Shown: piece after piece, positions 8,337 to 16,704 of the stretch
How positions within the stretch are numbered: position 1 is the first letter of the stretch
How the letters are laid out: each line of letters begins with the position of its first letter
Assembly: GCA_016219545.1 (NCBI GenBank)
Contig: JACRMH010000003.1
Span: 62,001 to 126,000, forward strand
Length of the DNA stretch: 64,000 nt
Direction: 5' to 3'
From: Chloroflexota bacterium
Lineage (GTDB): Bacteria; Chloroflexota; Anaerolineae; Anaerolineales; Villigracilaceae
Program-made: the position numbers and the translations under genes
The notes under the pieces: generated by a model
The model's database searches: none
Told to the model about the DNA's origin: nothing
Seen by the model: only the letters and a program-made list of their open reading frames with translations

Positions 8337-9650
8337 TTAAACCATTAAAGCCAAGAATTGTTCGATATCATTTGTCGCCACTTGCGCGGCGGGAGCGATG
8401 CGGCGCGATACGCCAAAGTACTGGTCAAAGCCGTGAACTGTATCCGGCAGTTCAACATATACCGAAGGGACGTTTGCAATTTGCAAAACGTGATGCAGTT
8501 TCCTGCCCTGGGATGCATCGATCACAAAATCATTATCGCCGCAAATCTGCAGGGTCGGCGGACAATGCGCGCCGACATGTGTCAGCGGCGAATAGAGCTT
8601 ATATTTTTCCGGCACTTCGTTCAAAGTTCCGCCCAACAAGCCGATCAACAACAGGGCGCCACCGGGCATATTCGAATAACGATAAGCAGGGAATGCGCGT
8701 GAGCTGGTCATGAATTTATCCAGCCAGGTTTCATCAAACACACGCGGGAGCATATCTTCTGTGATCTGCGAACTAAATTCAGGCTGGTTCGGATTCGACT
8801 CACCATATTCATCGAAGTATGAAACCAAATCCGTGACGCCCACGAGTGAGATCACGCCGCGAACAGATGTATCCGCTTTCGTTCGCTTTGGCTGGAGCGA
8901 CGGGAAATTTGGTGTGTATGCCGCGAGCAATGCAAGATGCGCGCCGCCGGCCGAGCCCATCAACACAATTCGTTCGGGGTCAATGCCAAGTTCTTCGGCA
9001 TTCTTCTTCATCCAAATGATCGAACGCTTTACATCATCCAGCATTTTTTTCATATCGGCTTCGGGCGCAAGCGAGTAAGCCACATCCATGACCACGTGAC
9101 CCTGGTTCACCAGCCGTGCAAATAATGGACGTGAGAGAAAGTCTTTGTCCACGGCCTGCCAGAGGCCGCCATGTAGGTAGATCACGCCCAAACGTGTGCG
9201 CTTCACTTCGGACGGTGGCAGCCACAGGTCACAGTAAAGAGGCGACGCGCTTCCAATGTCAATATCCTTTTGATAGAGTCCGAGCGGACTGGATGGCTGG
9301 ATCAGTTGATAAGGACGCGACAAGCGAGTCCACAGATCAGGATGAATCTTCTGTTCCCAATCTTTGCCGAACGCGAGATCGAATGCGTCATGCCGCTTCG
9401 TCACACGGACCGTGTGCCTGATCCCGGCAAATGCGCCGAATAACCCGCTGACAGTTGATGCGCGGTCTCCAGAGATGAAGCCGATCAACGCGCCGAGCGC
9501 GCCTGCGATGGCAAGGAAGGGCGCCCACGCGCCCGCCCATAATTTGGGAAGCCACATCGCTCCGCCTGCGCGGCCCTTCGGCGAACGGATAAGAGTCAGT
9601 AGCCCGAAGAATGCAGAGATAAAACCAAGGATGCGGGAAAGTTTTTTCAT
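8337..9650 (-). CDS. alpha/beta hydrolase with N-terminal membrane segments (esterase-like)
   Basis: About 437 residues from the chosen start MKKLSRILGFISAF. Two to three hydrophobic segments occupy the first 90 residues. The catalytic part has the oxyanion HGG motif (IYLHGGLWQ), the nucleophile elbow GSAGGAHLAL, and a C-terminal Asp (DNDFVIDASQ) and His (DTVHGFDQ) completing a triad, as in the BD-FAE/hormone-sensitive-lipase-like esterases. The substrate is unknown. The frame stays open upstream to 9902, but that extension overlaps the divergent gene and does not look like protein; a TATAAT box ends eight bases before the ATG at 9650. The ATG at 9659 is an alternative. Confidence 0.82.
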   Translation of the reverse strand: MKKLSRILGFISAFFGLLTLIRSPKGRAGGAMWLPKLWAGAWAPFLAIAGALGALIGFISGDRASTVSGLFGAFAGIRHTVRVTKRHDAFDLAFGKDWEQKIHPDLWTRLSRPYQLIQPSSPLGLYQKDIDIGSASPLYCDLWLPPSEVKRTRLGVIYLHGGLWQAVDKDFLSRPLFARLVNQGHVVMDVAYSLAPEADMKKMLDDVKRSIIWMKKNAEELGIDPERIVLMGSAGGAHLALLAAYTPNFPSLQPKRTKADTSVRGVISLVGVTDLVSYFDEYGESNPNQPEFSSQITEDMLPRVFDETWLDKFMTSSRAFPAYRYSNMPGGALLLIGLLGGTLNEVPEKYKLYSPLTHVGAHCPPTLQICGDNDFVIDASQGRKLHHVLQIANVPSVYVELPDTVHGFDQYFGVSRRIAPAAQVATNDIEQFLALMV

Positions 9651-9663
9651 TGACGGCATTATA
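9650..9663 (-). promoter_or_regulatory. -10 element giving a probable leaderless mRNA for the hydrolase
   Basis: On the minus strand TATAAT (plus 9658-9663) is followed by seven bases and then the ATG at 9650, the same geometry as the HAD gene at 650-662. Confidence 0.5.
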
Positions 9664-9711
9664 TCCCCATGCGCGTAATTCGCAGGGCGTATAATCAGCG
9701 GGCTCTCAATC

Positions 9712-9754
9712 ATGGAATGCTTCGTCGAGGAAAACGCTCTCCTCGCAACGACAT
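9712..9754 (+). repeat. dispersed repeat of the 'CGCAACGACAT' family
   Basis: The right end CTCCTCGCAACGACAT is shared with copies at 12694-12742 and 56011-56128. The left part (GCTTCGTCGAGG) is a variant of the same element. It lies in the probable 5' leader of the following gene, after a TATAAT at 9690-9695. Confidence 0.7.
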
Positions 9755-9771
9755 CAATATTTGGAAAACTC

Positions 9772-10548
9772 ATGGACATACTTGTACTTAAATTAATTCT
9801 CGCCCCTATCATTATCGGCTCTGCCAGTCTTGCGGGCCGCCGCTGGGGGCCGGCCGTCAGCGGCTGGATCGTTGGGATGCCGCTCACGTCGGGTCCGGTC
9901 ATTTTTTTTGTTGCGCTGAGTCACACGAAAGCATTTGCGGCGAATGCGGCGCTGGGCGTGTTGAGTGGTGGACTCTCCCTCGTGGCTTATGCCCTCACCT
10001 ATTCATGGCTGGCAGTGAAGTTTCGCTGGCAGGTTGCCATCACGGGCAGCTTGCTTGTATTCGCAACCAGCACCACCATTCTGCAAAATGTCACTTTTCC
10101 GCTTTTGCAGATCTTTGGGATTCTCTGCATCGTCATCGTGCTTGGATTACGTCTGATGCCGAAGGATGCGGACATCATAGAAAGTGAAGAAAAGCCGGGC
10201 AAATGGGACATCCCATTTCGCATCTTGATCGGGACAAGTTTCATCCTGCTATTGACAGGCATCGCCCCGCTGATCGGTTCACGCCTGACCGGATTGCTGA
10301 CCACGATCCCCTTGTATGTCACCATTCTGACGATCTTCGCGCACCGGCATCAGGGTCCGGCCGCGGCCGCCCACGTGTTGCGCGGACTCCTTTACGGCAT
10401 GTTCGCATTCACCGGATTTTTTATTGTGTTAAGTTTGTTGATAGAAAAGACAAGCCTGGCAGTTTCTTTTGGCACGGCAGTAATGACTGCGTTGGTTGTG
10501 CAGGGTTCATCGTTGTTGATCTTGAATCTGTTACATAGAAAATCATAG
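9772..10548 (+). CDS. conserved integral membrane protein, unknown function
   Basis: A 258-residue, very hydrophobic protein with about eight predicted membrane spans, beginning MDILVLKLILAP. The N-terminal part carries SLAGRRWGPAVSGWIVGMP and the C-terminal part repeats a similar length of helices, so it may be an internally duplicated transporter-like fold. I do not recognise the family with certainty. The frame opens at an ATG at 9712, but that start is inside a dispersed repeat and gives a non-hydrophobic leader; the ATG at 9772 is preceded by GGAAAA. It is divergent from the hydrolase and convergent with the MFS gene. Confidence 0.75.
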   Translation: MDILVLKLILAPIIIGSASLAGRRWGPAVSGWIVGMPLTSGPVIFFVALSHTKAFAANAALGVLSGGLSLVAYALTYSWLAVKFRWQVAITGSLLVFATSTTILQNVTFPLLQIFGILCIVIVLGLRLMPKDADIIESEEKPGKWDIPFRILIGTSFILLLTGIAPLIGSRLTGLLTTIPLYVTILTIFAHRHQGPAAAAHVLRGLLYGMFAFTGFFIVLSLLIEKTSLAVSFGTAVMTALVVQGSSLLILNLLHRKS

Positions 10549-10571
10549 GGGCGAGGTGACCTCGCCCCTAC
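10546..10571. repeat. palindrome of the 'TAGGGGCGA' family, probable bidirectional terminator
   Basis: TAGGGGCGAGGT and ACCTCGCCCCTA form an 11-12 bp stem with a minimal loop between two convergent genes. Relatives lie at 29121-29148, 54798-54829 and inside leuS at 46431-46456. Confidence 0.75.
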
Positions 10572-10577
10572 ATGTCC

Positions 10578-11795
10578 TTATGTGTTTTCTTCCGGCGGTT
10601 TGACGGCGCGAAACTCCCTGAACAATAAAAGGTCATAGACGATCTTGAGTCCGCCCGCAAGGAAAAGCGGAGCGTTGAACAGGAATGGAATACTAAAGAA
10701 GAAACCTGTCAACATGGGGGAAACGGCCGCGCCAACGGAACGCGCAATGGCGGTCACACCCGAAGCGGCAGACCTTTCGTCGGGGGCGACAACAGCCATC
10801 GTATACGATTGACGCGTGGGCACATCCATTTGCGAGATGCTAAACCGCAGAAGCAAAAGTCCAATGGCCAACGGCAGGCTCGGCATCAACGGCACGAGCA
10901 TCAATAGAATATTTGACGGGATATGGGTGAAGACCATCGTGTTGATCAGCCCGATCTTTGCGGCAAGCGGCACTGCCAACAATGCCGAAATTCCCGCGAG
11001 GACATTTGCCCCGAAGAAGATACTGCCCAGCACGCCCGAGTCCACTCCGAACTTAACATGGAACCAATACGCGATCATGCTCTGCACAACCAACCCGCCC
11101 GCAAAGGCATCTAACGCAAAGAGAGCACTCAATTTAAAAACTACATTCCGTGATTTATGAAGGCCAAGGGTTTTCTTAACTTCTGTCTTGATTTCCGTCA
11201 CTTCAATGGCAGGCGACACACCCAGGAATAAGATCACGAGAAGAATTCCGCCAAGCCCGTAACCCATCAACACAAGGCGGTATGCTTCCAGTTGACTCCA
11301 GCCATTGTTTTGCAAAATTTTCGCAAGCCACCCACCCGCGAGTGCTCCCGTTGCAGTCGCGAAGGAACCGACCATGTTATACCAGGCAAAAAACTTTGTC
11401 CGCTTTTCATTGGGAATCAACTGAGTCAAGCCGGCTTGTTCCACTGAAAGGAAGGGACCGATCTCATTTCCGCTGGGGCTGATGACGCCGATGATGGCCG
11501 CGGCCATGAGCAGATAGATGTTGTGCGTGATGACGAACACGGCTCCCGCTCCGACCATGAGCAGGGCTCCGACTAAAAGAGTCTTCTTCCGTCCGAATTG
11601 GTCCGCATGCGTCGTGAGCCACAGGGATATTCCGGCATCGCCGGCCAGAGTCAGCGTAAAGAGCAGACCAATTAACTTTTCGTTAAAGCCTGTTTCGGCG
11701 AGATAAAGAGCGAGCACCACCGAAAGGAATCCGTAACAAAAGAGTCGGATGATGCGCGTGGAGAAAAGCAGGTTGATGTCGCGTTGATGCGCCAT
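10578..11795 (-). CDS. MFS transporter
   Basis: About 405 residues with twelve predicted membrane spans in two halves. The loop between spans 2 and 3 carries the MFS signature HADQFGRKKTLLVGALL. A helix with VPTRQSYTMAVVAPDERSAASG in the second half resembles drug/metabolite exporters. The substrate is unknown. The frame could start at TTG 11819, overlapping the preceding stop, but ATG 11795 (MAHQRDINLLF), 13 bases after that stop, is more likely. It is the last gene downstream of the DUF3298-type lipoprotein. Confidence 0.88.
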   Translation of the reverse strand: MAHQRDINLLFSTRIIRLFCYGFLSVVLALYLAETGFNEKLIGLLFTLTLAGDAGISLWLTTHADQFGRKKTLLVGALLMVGAGAVFVITHNIYLLMAAAIIGVISPSGNEIGPFLSVEQAGLTQLIPNEKRTKFFAWYNMVGSFATATGALAGGWLAKILQNNGWSQLEAYRLVLMGYGLGGILLVILFLGVSPAIEVTEIKTEVKKTLGLHKSRNVVFKLSALFALDAFAGGLVVQSMIAYWFHVKFGVDSGVLGSIFFGANVLAGISALLAVPLAAKIGLINTMVFTHIPSNILLMLVPLMPSLPLAIGLLLLRFSISQMDVPTRQSYTMAVVAPDERSAASGVTAIARSVGAAVSPMLTGFFFSIPFLFNAPLFLAGGLKIVYDLLLFREFRAVKPPEENT

Positions 11796-11808
11796 GACGG
11801 ATACAGGG

Positions 11809-12684
11809 TTATTGAGCAAACCATCGAATTGCGCTTTGTAAATTCATAACGTTTTGCAATTCAGAATAAGGCACGGTCACAATTTGCGGACCGGCCGCAT
11901 AAGGCGCGACCTGATACTCATCAAAGGTGATCATCAGCCCGTCATTGGTCAGGTTCCAGCGTTGATAATTTCCGGCAAGCGCGTCGGCACCGCCTGAGGA
12001 CACGTCAAAGCCAAGATCGCGCGCGGAGAGTTGAGCCTTGCAATAATCCGAGACCACTTGCAGGTAACTCGAACCGGCGAGGAAAAGCTCGTTCAGGGTA
12101 AGTTCCCTGCTATTTTGAAGATCATAGTTCAACGTGCGGCTGGAGTGACCGGGATGCGCGGCGCCATCGGCGTAATAAGAGATGTCAAACTTGAAGCTCC
12201 AAATATCCCCGCGCTGACCAAGGAGTGTATATTGCAGGTCAAAGCTGCTGCCTGCCGCAATGGGAGGATTGGAAGCAAAGGCCAACACGTCCGCTTTAAA
12301 TCGGTTGATCTCATCGTGAACGATTTGATTGAGGAGTGTATTAACGTTCGATACACGCGGGTCACCCGAACCTTCCAGGCTGGGGATCTGCGCCGTGATC
12401 GTATACACCGGCGCATTGCCGGATTCGTTAAAGGGAATCGAAACTACATGAAGAAGTTGACTCAACATGGGTGTTGCCGGTGGATTTGTGGGTGGAGCAG
12501 GCGTTAAAGTGGCAATGGGCGTAAAGGTGGGAATCGGCGTGGAAGTTGAATCGATAATCCCCGTTGGCGCTGTCGCGGATATTGGCAGGTCAGTAATTGG
12601 GGGATTTGTTGGGACACCGATCAAACCACAAGCCAGCGTACTTAATAAAAGAACAGACAACAAGAAAAAGCTTTTTGTTTTCAT
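11809..12684 (-). CDS. DUF3298/DUF4163-type lipoprotein
   Basis: A 291-residue secreted lipoprotein. The signal peptide MKTKSFFLLSVLLLS ends in the lipobox STLAC and is followed by a Pro/Thr-rich linker to about residue 75. The remaining part has a DUF4163-like strand region and a DUF3298-like domain (GHSSRTLNYDLQNSRELTL, DEYQVAPYAAGP), as in the extracytoplasmic part of anti-sigma factor RsiV. RsiV binds lysozyme; whether this protein does so is unknown. The ATG at 12684 is chosen because it begins the signal peptide and has AAGGAG upstream. A dispersed repeat lies immediately upstream. Confidence 0.8.
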   Translation of the reverse strand: MKTKSFFLLSVLLLSTLACGLIGVPTNPPITDLPISATAPTGIIDSTSTPIPTFTPIATLTPAPPTNPPATPMLSQLLHVVSIPFNESGNAPVYTITAQIPSLEGSGDPRVSNVNTLLNQIVHDEINRFKADVLAFASNPPIAAGSSFDLQYTLLGQRGDIWSFKFDISYYADGAAHPGHSSRTLNYDLQNSRELTLNELFLAGSSYLQVVSDYCKAQLSARDLGFDVSSGGADALAGNYQRWNLTNDGLMITFDEYQVAPYAAGPQIVTVPYSELQNVMNLQSAIRWFAQ

Positions 12685-12693
12685 AACAACTCC

Positions 12694-12742
12694 TTCGCGA
12701 TGAGATTGCTTCGGACGGGAGAACACCGTCCTCGCAACGACA
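12694..12742 (+). repeat. dispersed repeat of the 'CGCAACGACAT' family
   Basis: Reads GAGATTGCTTCGGACGGGAG ... CCGTCCTCGCAACGACAT, with an internal GGACGG/CCGTCC hairpin. It sits between the ChrB-like gene and the lipoprotein gene. Confidence 0.75.
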
Positions 12743-12750
12743 TGATAATG

Positions 12751-13185
12751 TTACTTCTTCGCAACATCCAAACGGCACCAGGCATATAACGCGTCATAAA
12801 CTTCAAATTGATTTTCGATATTTTCAACATCTTCAGGGAAGCGCAGGCTGTATCCGCTGGCGATGGCTTCGAGTCCGCGTGCGATGGGGTCGGTGTCAAT
12901 ATCGGCATCCACATCCGCTGCATGGACTATCTTTGCCAGCCGCAAAAGCCCCGGCTCCTTGAGCCCATACTTGAGAATGATGGACTCGAATGAACAACGT
13001 CCATCCACGTGACCCAGCTCAACGCCCGGCGCATCATAGGGAATCGCGCCAGTCTCTTTGGCGACCTTTTCAATTTGATTAGCTGGTACGAATAAAAATT
13101 CTGCCTCGCTGTCTATAAAGCGGGTGATGAGCCAGGGGCATGCCACCCGGTCAACATGAACATGCGAACGTGTGATCCATTTCAT
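12751..13185 (-). CDS. ChrB C-terminal-domain protein (chromate resistance-like)
   Basis: A 144-residue protein matching the stand-alone form of the ChrB C-terminal domain: it opens with KWITRSHVHVDRVACPWLI and continues with FIDSEAEFLFVP, ELGHVDGRCSFESI and a helix containing HAADVDADI. The His/Asp/Cys residues in these segments could bind a metal. ChrB proteins are linked to chromate resistance, but no chrA transporter is nearby. The gene lies 11 bases after lutBC with AAAGGAG before its ATG, so it looks like a member of the Lut operon; a redox role there is only inference. Confidence 0.85.
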   Translation of the reverse strand: MKWITRSHVHVDRVACPWLITRFIDSEAEFLFVPANQIEKVAKETGAIPYDAPGVELGHVDGRCSFESIILKYGLKEPGLLRLAKIVHAADVDADIDTDPIARGLEAIASGYSLRFPEDVENIENQFEVYDALYAWCRLDVAKK

Positions 13186-13196
13186 GAGAGTCTCCT

Positions 13197-15230
13197 TTAA
13201 GTTATAAACACATGAATCTCTTTCGGTCCATGAACACCAATGGTAAGCGTCATTTCAATATCTGCGGTACGAGATGGTCCCGTGATGAAGACCGCCGCAT
13301 TTTTGTCCCTGACCAAATTCATCGCATCCGACAGGGACGGCAAAATATTGGATGCCTTCAGGACGGCAATATGAATCTCAGGCAGGAGCGAACCCTTGAG
13401 CGGACTCCCCTCCCCGTCAACGATCAAAACGGACCCGGTATCTGCCAGCCCGCAAATGGCATTCGTCACACCGACAAGGATTTCCGGATCAGGCTCATGG
13501 GTGAAGTCAATATTTTCTTTGCGCAAAAGGGATTCATCCAAAGTATTCGGCTCAAGATGGACCTTATTGATTCCGCGCGATTTCAAAAACTCGATCACAT
13601 CTTTCGTGACGTTTTGAGTTTGATAAACATGTCCACTTAGTGCGGCAAGTTCACGGATGAATTGATCAACTCTATTCATGTCGCTCTGAGGGAGCCGCTT
13701 TGCGGTGACCGAAGAGTCTCTATCAATGTGCAAGGGATTCTTCGCTTCGCTCAGAATGACATTATTTTTATTCCATGAATTTCGGAACGTTTTTCCTGCA
13801 AATTTGGGAAAATCCTTGCTGTAACCCCAGCCGGTAAACGCAGGGAGACGAATCCACTGCGAGCGCGGGGAAAGCAGGGACATTGTCAGCGCCGCGAATT
13901 TTTGAGAAGCGCCGAACAGCTTCGGGTGAGTCGCGAGGCGGGTGTACATCTGCAGACCAAGTTTGGTCATGGAAGATAATCCTGATCCTTCGGTCTGCGG
14001 TCTATGGTCTATCGTCGGGCTTTGCCCCGCCCTCACGCGCGTCAGCAACTTCGGCAGGTCAATATCCACAGGACAGGTATCTTTGCACGCGCCGCATAAC
14101 GATGAGGCTTGCGCAAGCTGGACATAATTTTCGCCAAGCAATCCCGGCGAAATGACAGAGCCGATTGGGCCGGGATACGGCGCAATGGAATTATCTTTTC
14201 CGATATAGGCATGTCCGCTCAACTCGCGGAACACAGGACAGGCATTGAGGCATGCGCCGCAGCGGATGCAATACAACGATTCTTTGAGCGGAGAGTTTCT
14301 TAAGCGCGTGCGTCCGTTGTCGAGAATAATAAGATGGCGCGTTTGATTTGCGAGCGGTTTGTGAAGCAGTTGAGTATAGACAGTTAATTTTTGTCCGGTT
14401 GCAGAACGCGGCAAAAGCGAAAGCATGAGCGAAAGATTTTCAAGGTTCGGCACAAGGCGCTCCATGCCCATCAATGCAATATGGACAGGTGGAACGGTGG
14501 TGACCATGCGTCCGTTGCCTTCGTTGGTAATGATGCAAACTGCGCCAGTTTCTGCCACACCAAAGTTGACTCCGCTGAAACCTATATCAGCCGTGAGGAA
14601 AACTTCACGCAAAACTTTCCGCGCAGTAGCTGTCAGCGTGGGGATGTCGGTAGTGTATGGAATGCCAAGCTTTTCATGGAAGAGTTCACCAACTTGTTCC
14701 TTGCGTAAATGCGCGGCCGGCGTAATGATGTGACTCGGCCTTTCATGGCGGAGCTGCACAATGTATTCGCCAAGGTCGGTCTCGACGACCTGGATGCCTT
14801 CTTTTTCAAGCTTATGATTTAATTCGATCTCTTCCGAGACCATGGATTTTGATTTGGCAATTAAAACCTTTTCACCACGAAGGTCACCAAGGGGCACTAA
14901 GGTTTTGTCTTTACTTTGTGTCCTTAGTGGCGAGGGTTTTGAAATTCCCAAAATGATCCGAATCGCTTCCGCCGCGTCCTTCGCGCGATGGACAATGACC
15001 CCATTCTCTTGATTCTTTGCGATGAACTGTGCCAGATATTCATCCAAATGTTCGATCACATCCGCGCGGATGGAGTGCGCACGTTGGCGTCTCTCGCGCC
15101 AATCGGGGATGGAGGCGAATGCCGTGTCGCGCCCTTTCAGGCGGCGTTCGGTATTGTTATCCAATGCGATCTGAAGGGTTTCATCTTCAATGGACTGGCG
15201 AATCCGGGCGCGAAAGGTTTGATTGTTCAT
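13197..15230 (-). CDS. LutB-LutC fusion: lactate-utilisation iron-sulfur protein
   Basis: A 677-residue fusion. Residues about 1-290 form a LUD domain of the LutB type (AKSKSMVSEEIELNHKLE, GVAETGAVCIITNEGNGRM). Residues about 310-400 hold two ferredoxin-like 4Fe-4S motifs (CIRCGACLNACPVF and CGACKDTCPVD). After a linker, about residues 510-677 form a second LUD domain of the LutC type (GLADTGSVLIVDGEGSP, ITGPSRTADIE). LutABC oxidises L-lactate to pyruvate. Three stretches look like dispersed repeats translated in frame: near residues 97-121 (SPLRTQSKDKTLVPLGDLRG), near 402-412 (TIDHRPQTEG) and near 488-512 (VILSEAKNPLH). The gene starts inside the stop of the methyltransferase (ATGA overlap). 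Confidence 0.92.
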   Translation of the reverse strand: MNNQTFRARIRQSIEDETLQIALDNNTERRLKGRDTAFASIPDWRERRQRAHSIRADVIEHLDEYLAQFIAKNQENGVIVHRAKDAAEAIRIILGISKPSPLRTQSKDKTLVPLGDLRGEKVLIAKSKSMVSEEIELNHKLEKEGIQVVETDLGEYIVQLRHERPSHIITPAAHLRKEQVGELFHEKLGIPYTTDIPTLTATARKVLREVFLTADIGFSGVNFGVAETGAVCIITNEGNGRMVTTVPPVHIALMGMERLVPNLENLSLMLSLLPRSATGQKLTVYTQLLHKPLANQTRHLIILDNGRTRLRNSPLKESLYCIRCGACLNACPVFRELSGHAYIGKDNSIAPYPGPIGSVISPGLLGENYVQLAQASSLCGACKDTCPVDIDLPKLLTRVRAGQSPTIDHRPQTEGSGLSSMTKLGLQMYTRLATHPKLFGASQKFAALTMSLLSPRSQWIRLPAFTGWGYSKDFPKFAGKTFRNSWNKNNVILSEAKNPLHIDRDSSVTAKRLPQSDMNRVDQFIRELAALSGHVYQTQNVTKDVIEFLKSRGINKVHLEPNTLDESLLRKENIDFTHEPDPEILVGVTNAICGLADTGSVLIVDGEGSPLKGSLLPEIHIAVLKASNILPSLSDAMNLVRDKNAAVFITGPSRTADIEMTLTIGVHGPKEIHVFIT
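13684..13770 (-). repeat. in-frame dispersed repeat in the lutBC linker ('CTCAGAATGACA' family)
   Basis: Contains TCTGAGGGAGCCGC and, at the other end, GATTCTTCGCTTCGCTCAGAATGACA, matching the intergenic element at 45057-45132. On the coding strand it gives VILSEAKNPLH, between the LutB and LutC parts. Confidence 0.75.
13996..14030 (-). repeat. in-frame dispersed repeat ('GGTCTATGGTC' family) in lutBC
   Basis: The plus strand reads CCTTCGGTCTGCGGTCTATG then GTCTATCGTC; the coding strand gives TIDHRPQTEG. A related stretch is in valS near 53880-53940. Confidence 0.6.
14866..14942 (-). repeat. in-frame dispersed repeat ('CACTAAGGACACAAAG' family) in lutBC
   Basis: Imperfect inverted ends AAAACCTTTTCACCAC and GTGGCGAGGGTTTT flank repeated CACNAAGG words. 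The segment encodes about 20 extra residues just before the conserved AKSKSMVSEE motif. Confidence 0.65.
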
Positions 15231-15934
15231 GGTTTGACCCCAATGTAAAGTCCGCGCCCATCCAAACCTTTGATGTCGTGGGTCGTTTTCAATCCGGCAG
15301 ATTCAAATGCGTTGATATGATCCTGGGCGGAGAACAAGCCTAATTTATGGATTTCGCTTCGGTGTTCGATTCTCTTTGATGTCCCGATCAAATATTGGAA
15401 TTCAATAATGGAGACGTTCCCCTTGCGCGAACTGCGACTCATGCGGACGATCTTTAGATCATCGCGGTTCACAACGGTCATGTGGACGTGCCCCACGTTC
15501 CATTCTTCGAATGAAAACCAGGGTTCAACCAGCAAGACTCCCCCGGGCAAAAGATGCCCGGCCATGTTTCGGATCGCTTTGGCAAGGTTGGGTTTTGTCC
15601 TGACGTAACCGATGGAACTGAACAGGCAGGTAATGACATCGAAATTGCGATTCAAATTGAAATCAAGCATGTCGCCATGATGAAATTTAATACCCGGGTA
15701 TTTTTTGCGGGCGATAGACAGCATTTTTGAATCAAGGTCAAGTCCCTCAACGTGATAATACTGGTTGAGGAGGTTCGCATGTGTGCCCGTTCCGCAGGCT
15801 ACATCCAAAAGTTTATGCCCGCCCGACTTATTGTGCTTCTGGATAAATTTCTGCAACCGTTTGGTTTCCACAGAATAATCCTTGTCAATGGAAGCATAAA
15901 TCTCATCGTAGTAATTGGCTGATTTGGAAAACAT
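15227..15934 (-). CDS. class I SAM-dependent methyltransferase
   Basis: A 235-residue methyltransferase with SAM-binding motif I LLDVACGTGTHANLL near residue 40, the acidic residue of motif II in VEGLDLDSKML, the FHHGDMLDF motif III and FDVITCLFSSIGYV. The substrate is unknown. It is most similar in layout to small-molecule methyltransferases. The ATG at 15934 (MFSKSANYYDEIY) is taken because the longer open frame runs into lutA. The gene is wedged between lutA (two bases upstream) and lutBC (4-base ATGA overlap), so it is translationally tied to the Lut proteins. Confidence 0.88.
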   Translation of the reverse strand: MFSKSANYYDEIYASIDKDYSVETKRLQKFIQKHNKSGGHKLLDVACGTGTHANLLNQYYHVEGLDLDSKMLSIARKKYPGIKFHHGDMLDFNLNRNFDVITCLFSSIGYVRTKPNLAKAIRNMAGHLLPGGVLLVEPWFSFEEWNVGHVHMTVVNRDDLKIVRMSRSSRKGNVSIIEFQYLIGTSKRIEHRSEIHKLGLFSAQDHINAFESAGLKTTHDIKGLDGRGLYIGVKP

Positions 15935-15936
15935 AG

Positions 15937-16665
15937 CTACCTCTGATTCAAAACTTCTGCAATATGAACTACGCGTTGACTTTTCTTTTGTCGATTCAAT
16001 CCGCCCGCAATGTGCATAAGACAACCCGCATCGGTCACGACTAAAGCGGGAGATTGAGTCGCTTCCAAGTTGCTGATCTTGCGCTTCATCCACTCCGCTG
16101 ACAGTTCGGGATGCTCCACAGACATGATGCCGCCGAAACCGCAACATTCTTCAGCATGCGGCAGTTCGACCAGGGTCGCGCCGTACACATTTGCCAGCAA
16201 GGCCCGCGGCTGTGCATCCACATTGATCCCGCGCAAGGTGTGGCAGGACGGATGATAGGTCAACATCCCATCCCATTTCGCACCGACGTCTTCCACGCCA
16301 AGAATATCCACAAGGTATTCTGTAAATTCATAAGTTCGGGAAGCTAGTGACTTTGCGCGCGGATACCAGGTTGAATCCCCTTCAAATAATTCCAGATAAT
16401 TGTGCCTGAACATGTGCGCGCACGAGCCGGAGGGTGTGACAATATCGCCGGTAGTGTTCTCGAATACTTTTATCGTGTGTTCCGCAATGGCGCGCGCATC
16501 CTTGCGGAGACCGGCGTTGAATTGCGGCTGTCCGCAGCAGGTTTGTTCGGGCGCGAAGTCCACGTTAATGCCGAGGCGGTGGAGAATGTCCACGACGGAT
16601 TCACCAGTTTTCGGGAAGAAAGAGTCGATGAGGCAGGTGATGAAGAGTTGTACAGTGCGGGTCAT
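15937..16665 (-). CDS. lutA: LutA-like (Fe-S)-binding protein, CCG-domain oxidoreductase subunit
   Basis: A 242-residue protein with two cysteine-rich CCG domains: CCGQPQFNAGLRKDA with the later SGSCAHM, and HPSCHTLRG with ECCGFGGIMSVEHPE. This is the LutA/YkgE/GlpC-like fold that binds a non-cubane iron-sulfur cluster and passes electrons in lactate oxidation. The ATG at 16665 (MTRTVQLFITCLID) is preferred over the longer frame to 16746, whose extra residues are atypical. It is the first gene of a compact operon lutA - methyltransferase - lutBC - chrB-like. Confidence 0.92.
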   Translation of the reverse strand: MTRTVQLFITCLIDSFFPKTGESVVDILHRLGINVDFAPEQTCCGQPQFNAGLRKDARAIAEHTIKVFENTTGDIVTPSGSCAHMFRHNYLELFEGDSTWYPRAKSLASRTYEFTEYLVDILGVEDVGAKWDGMLTYHPSCHTLRGINVDAQPRALLANVYGATLVELPHAEECCGFGGIMSVEHPELSAEWMKRKISNLEATQSPALVVTDAGCLMHIAGGLNRQKKSQRVVHIAEVLNQR

Positions 16666-16704
16666 CCGCCGATTGTAATCCCGATTTTGACGTGGAATTT
16701 CTGC

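Noticed and set aside
9660-9902. N-terminal extension of the alpha/beta hydrolase up to 9902
   Set aside because: It overlaps the divergent membrane-protein gene and a dispersed repeat and is not hydrolase-like; the start at 9650 sits behind a TATAAT box.
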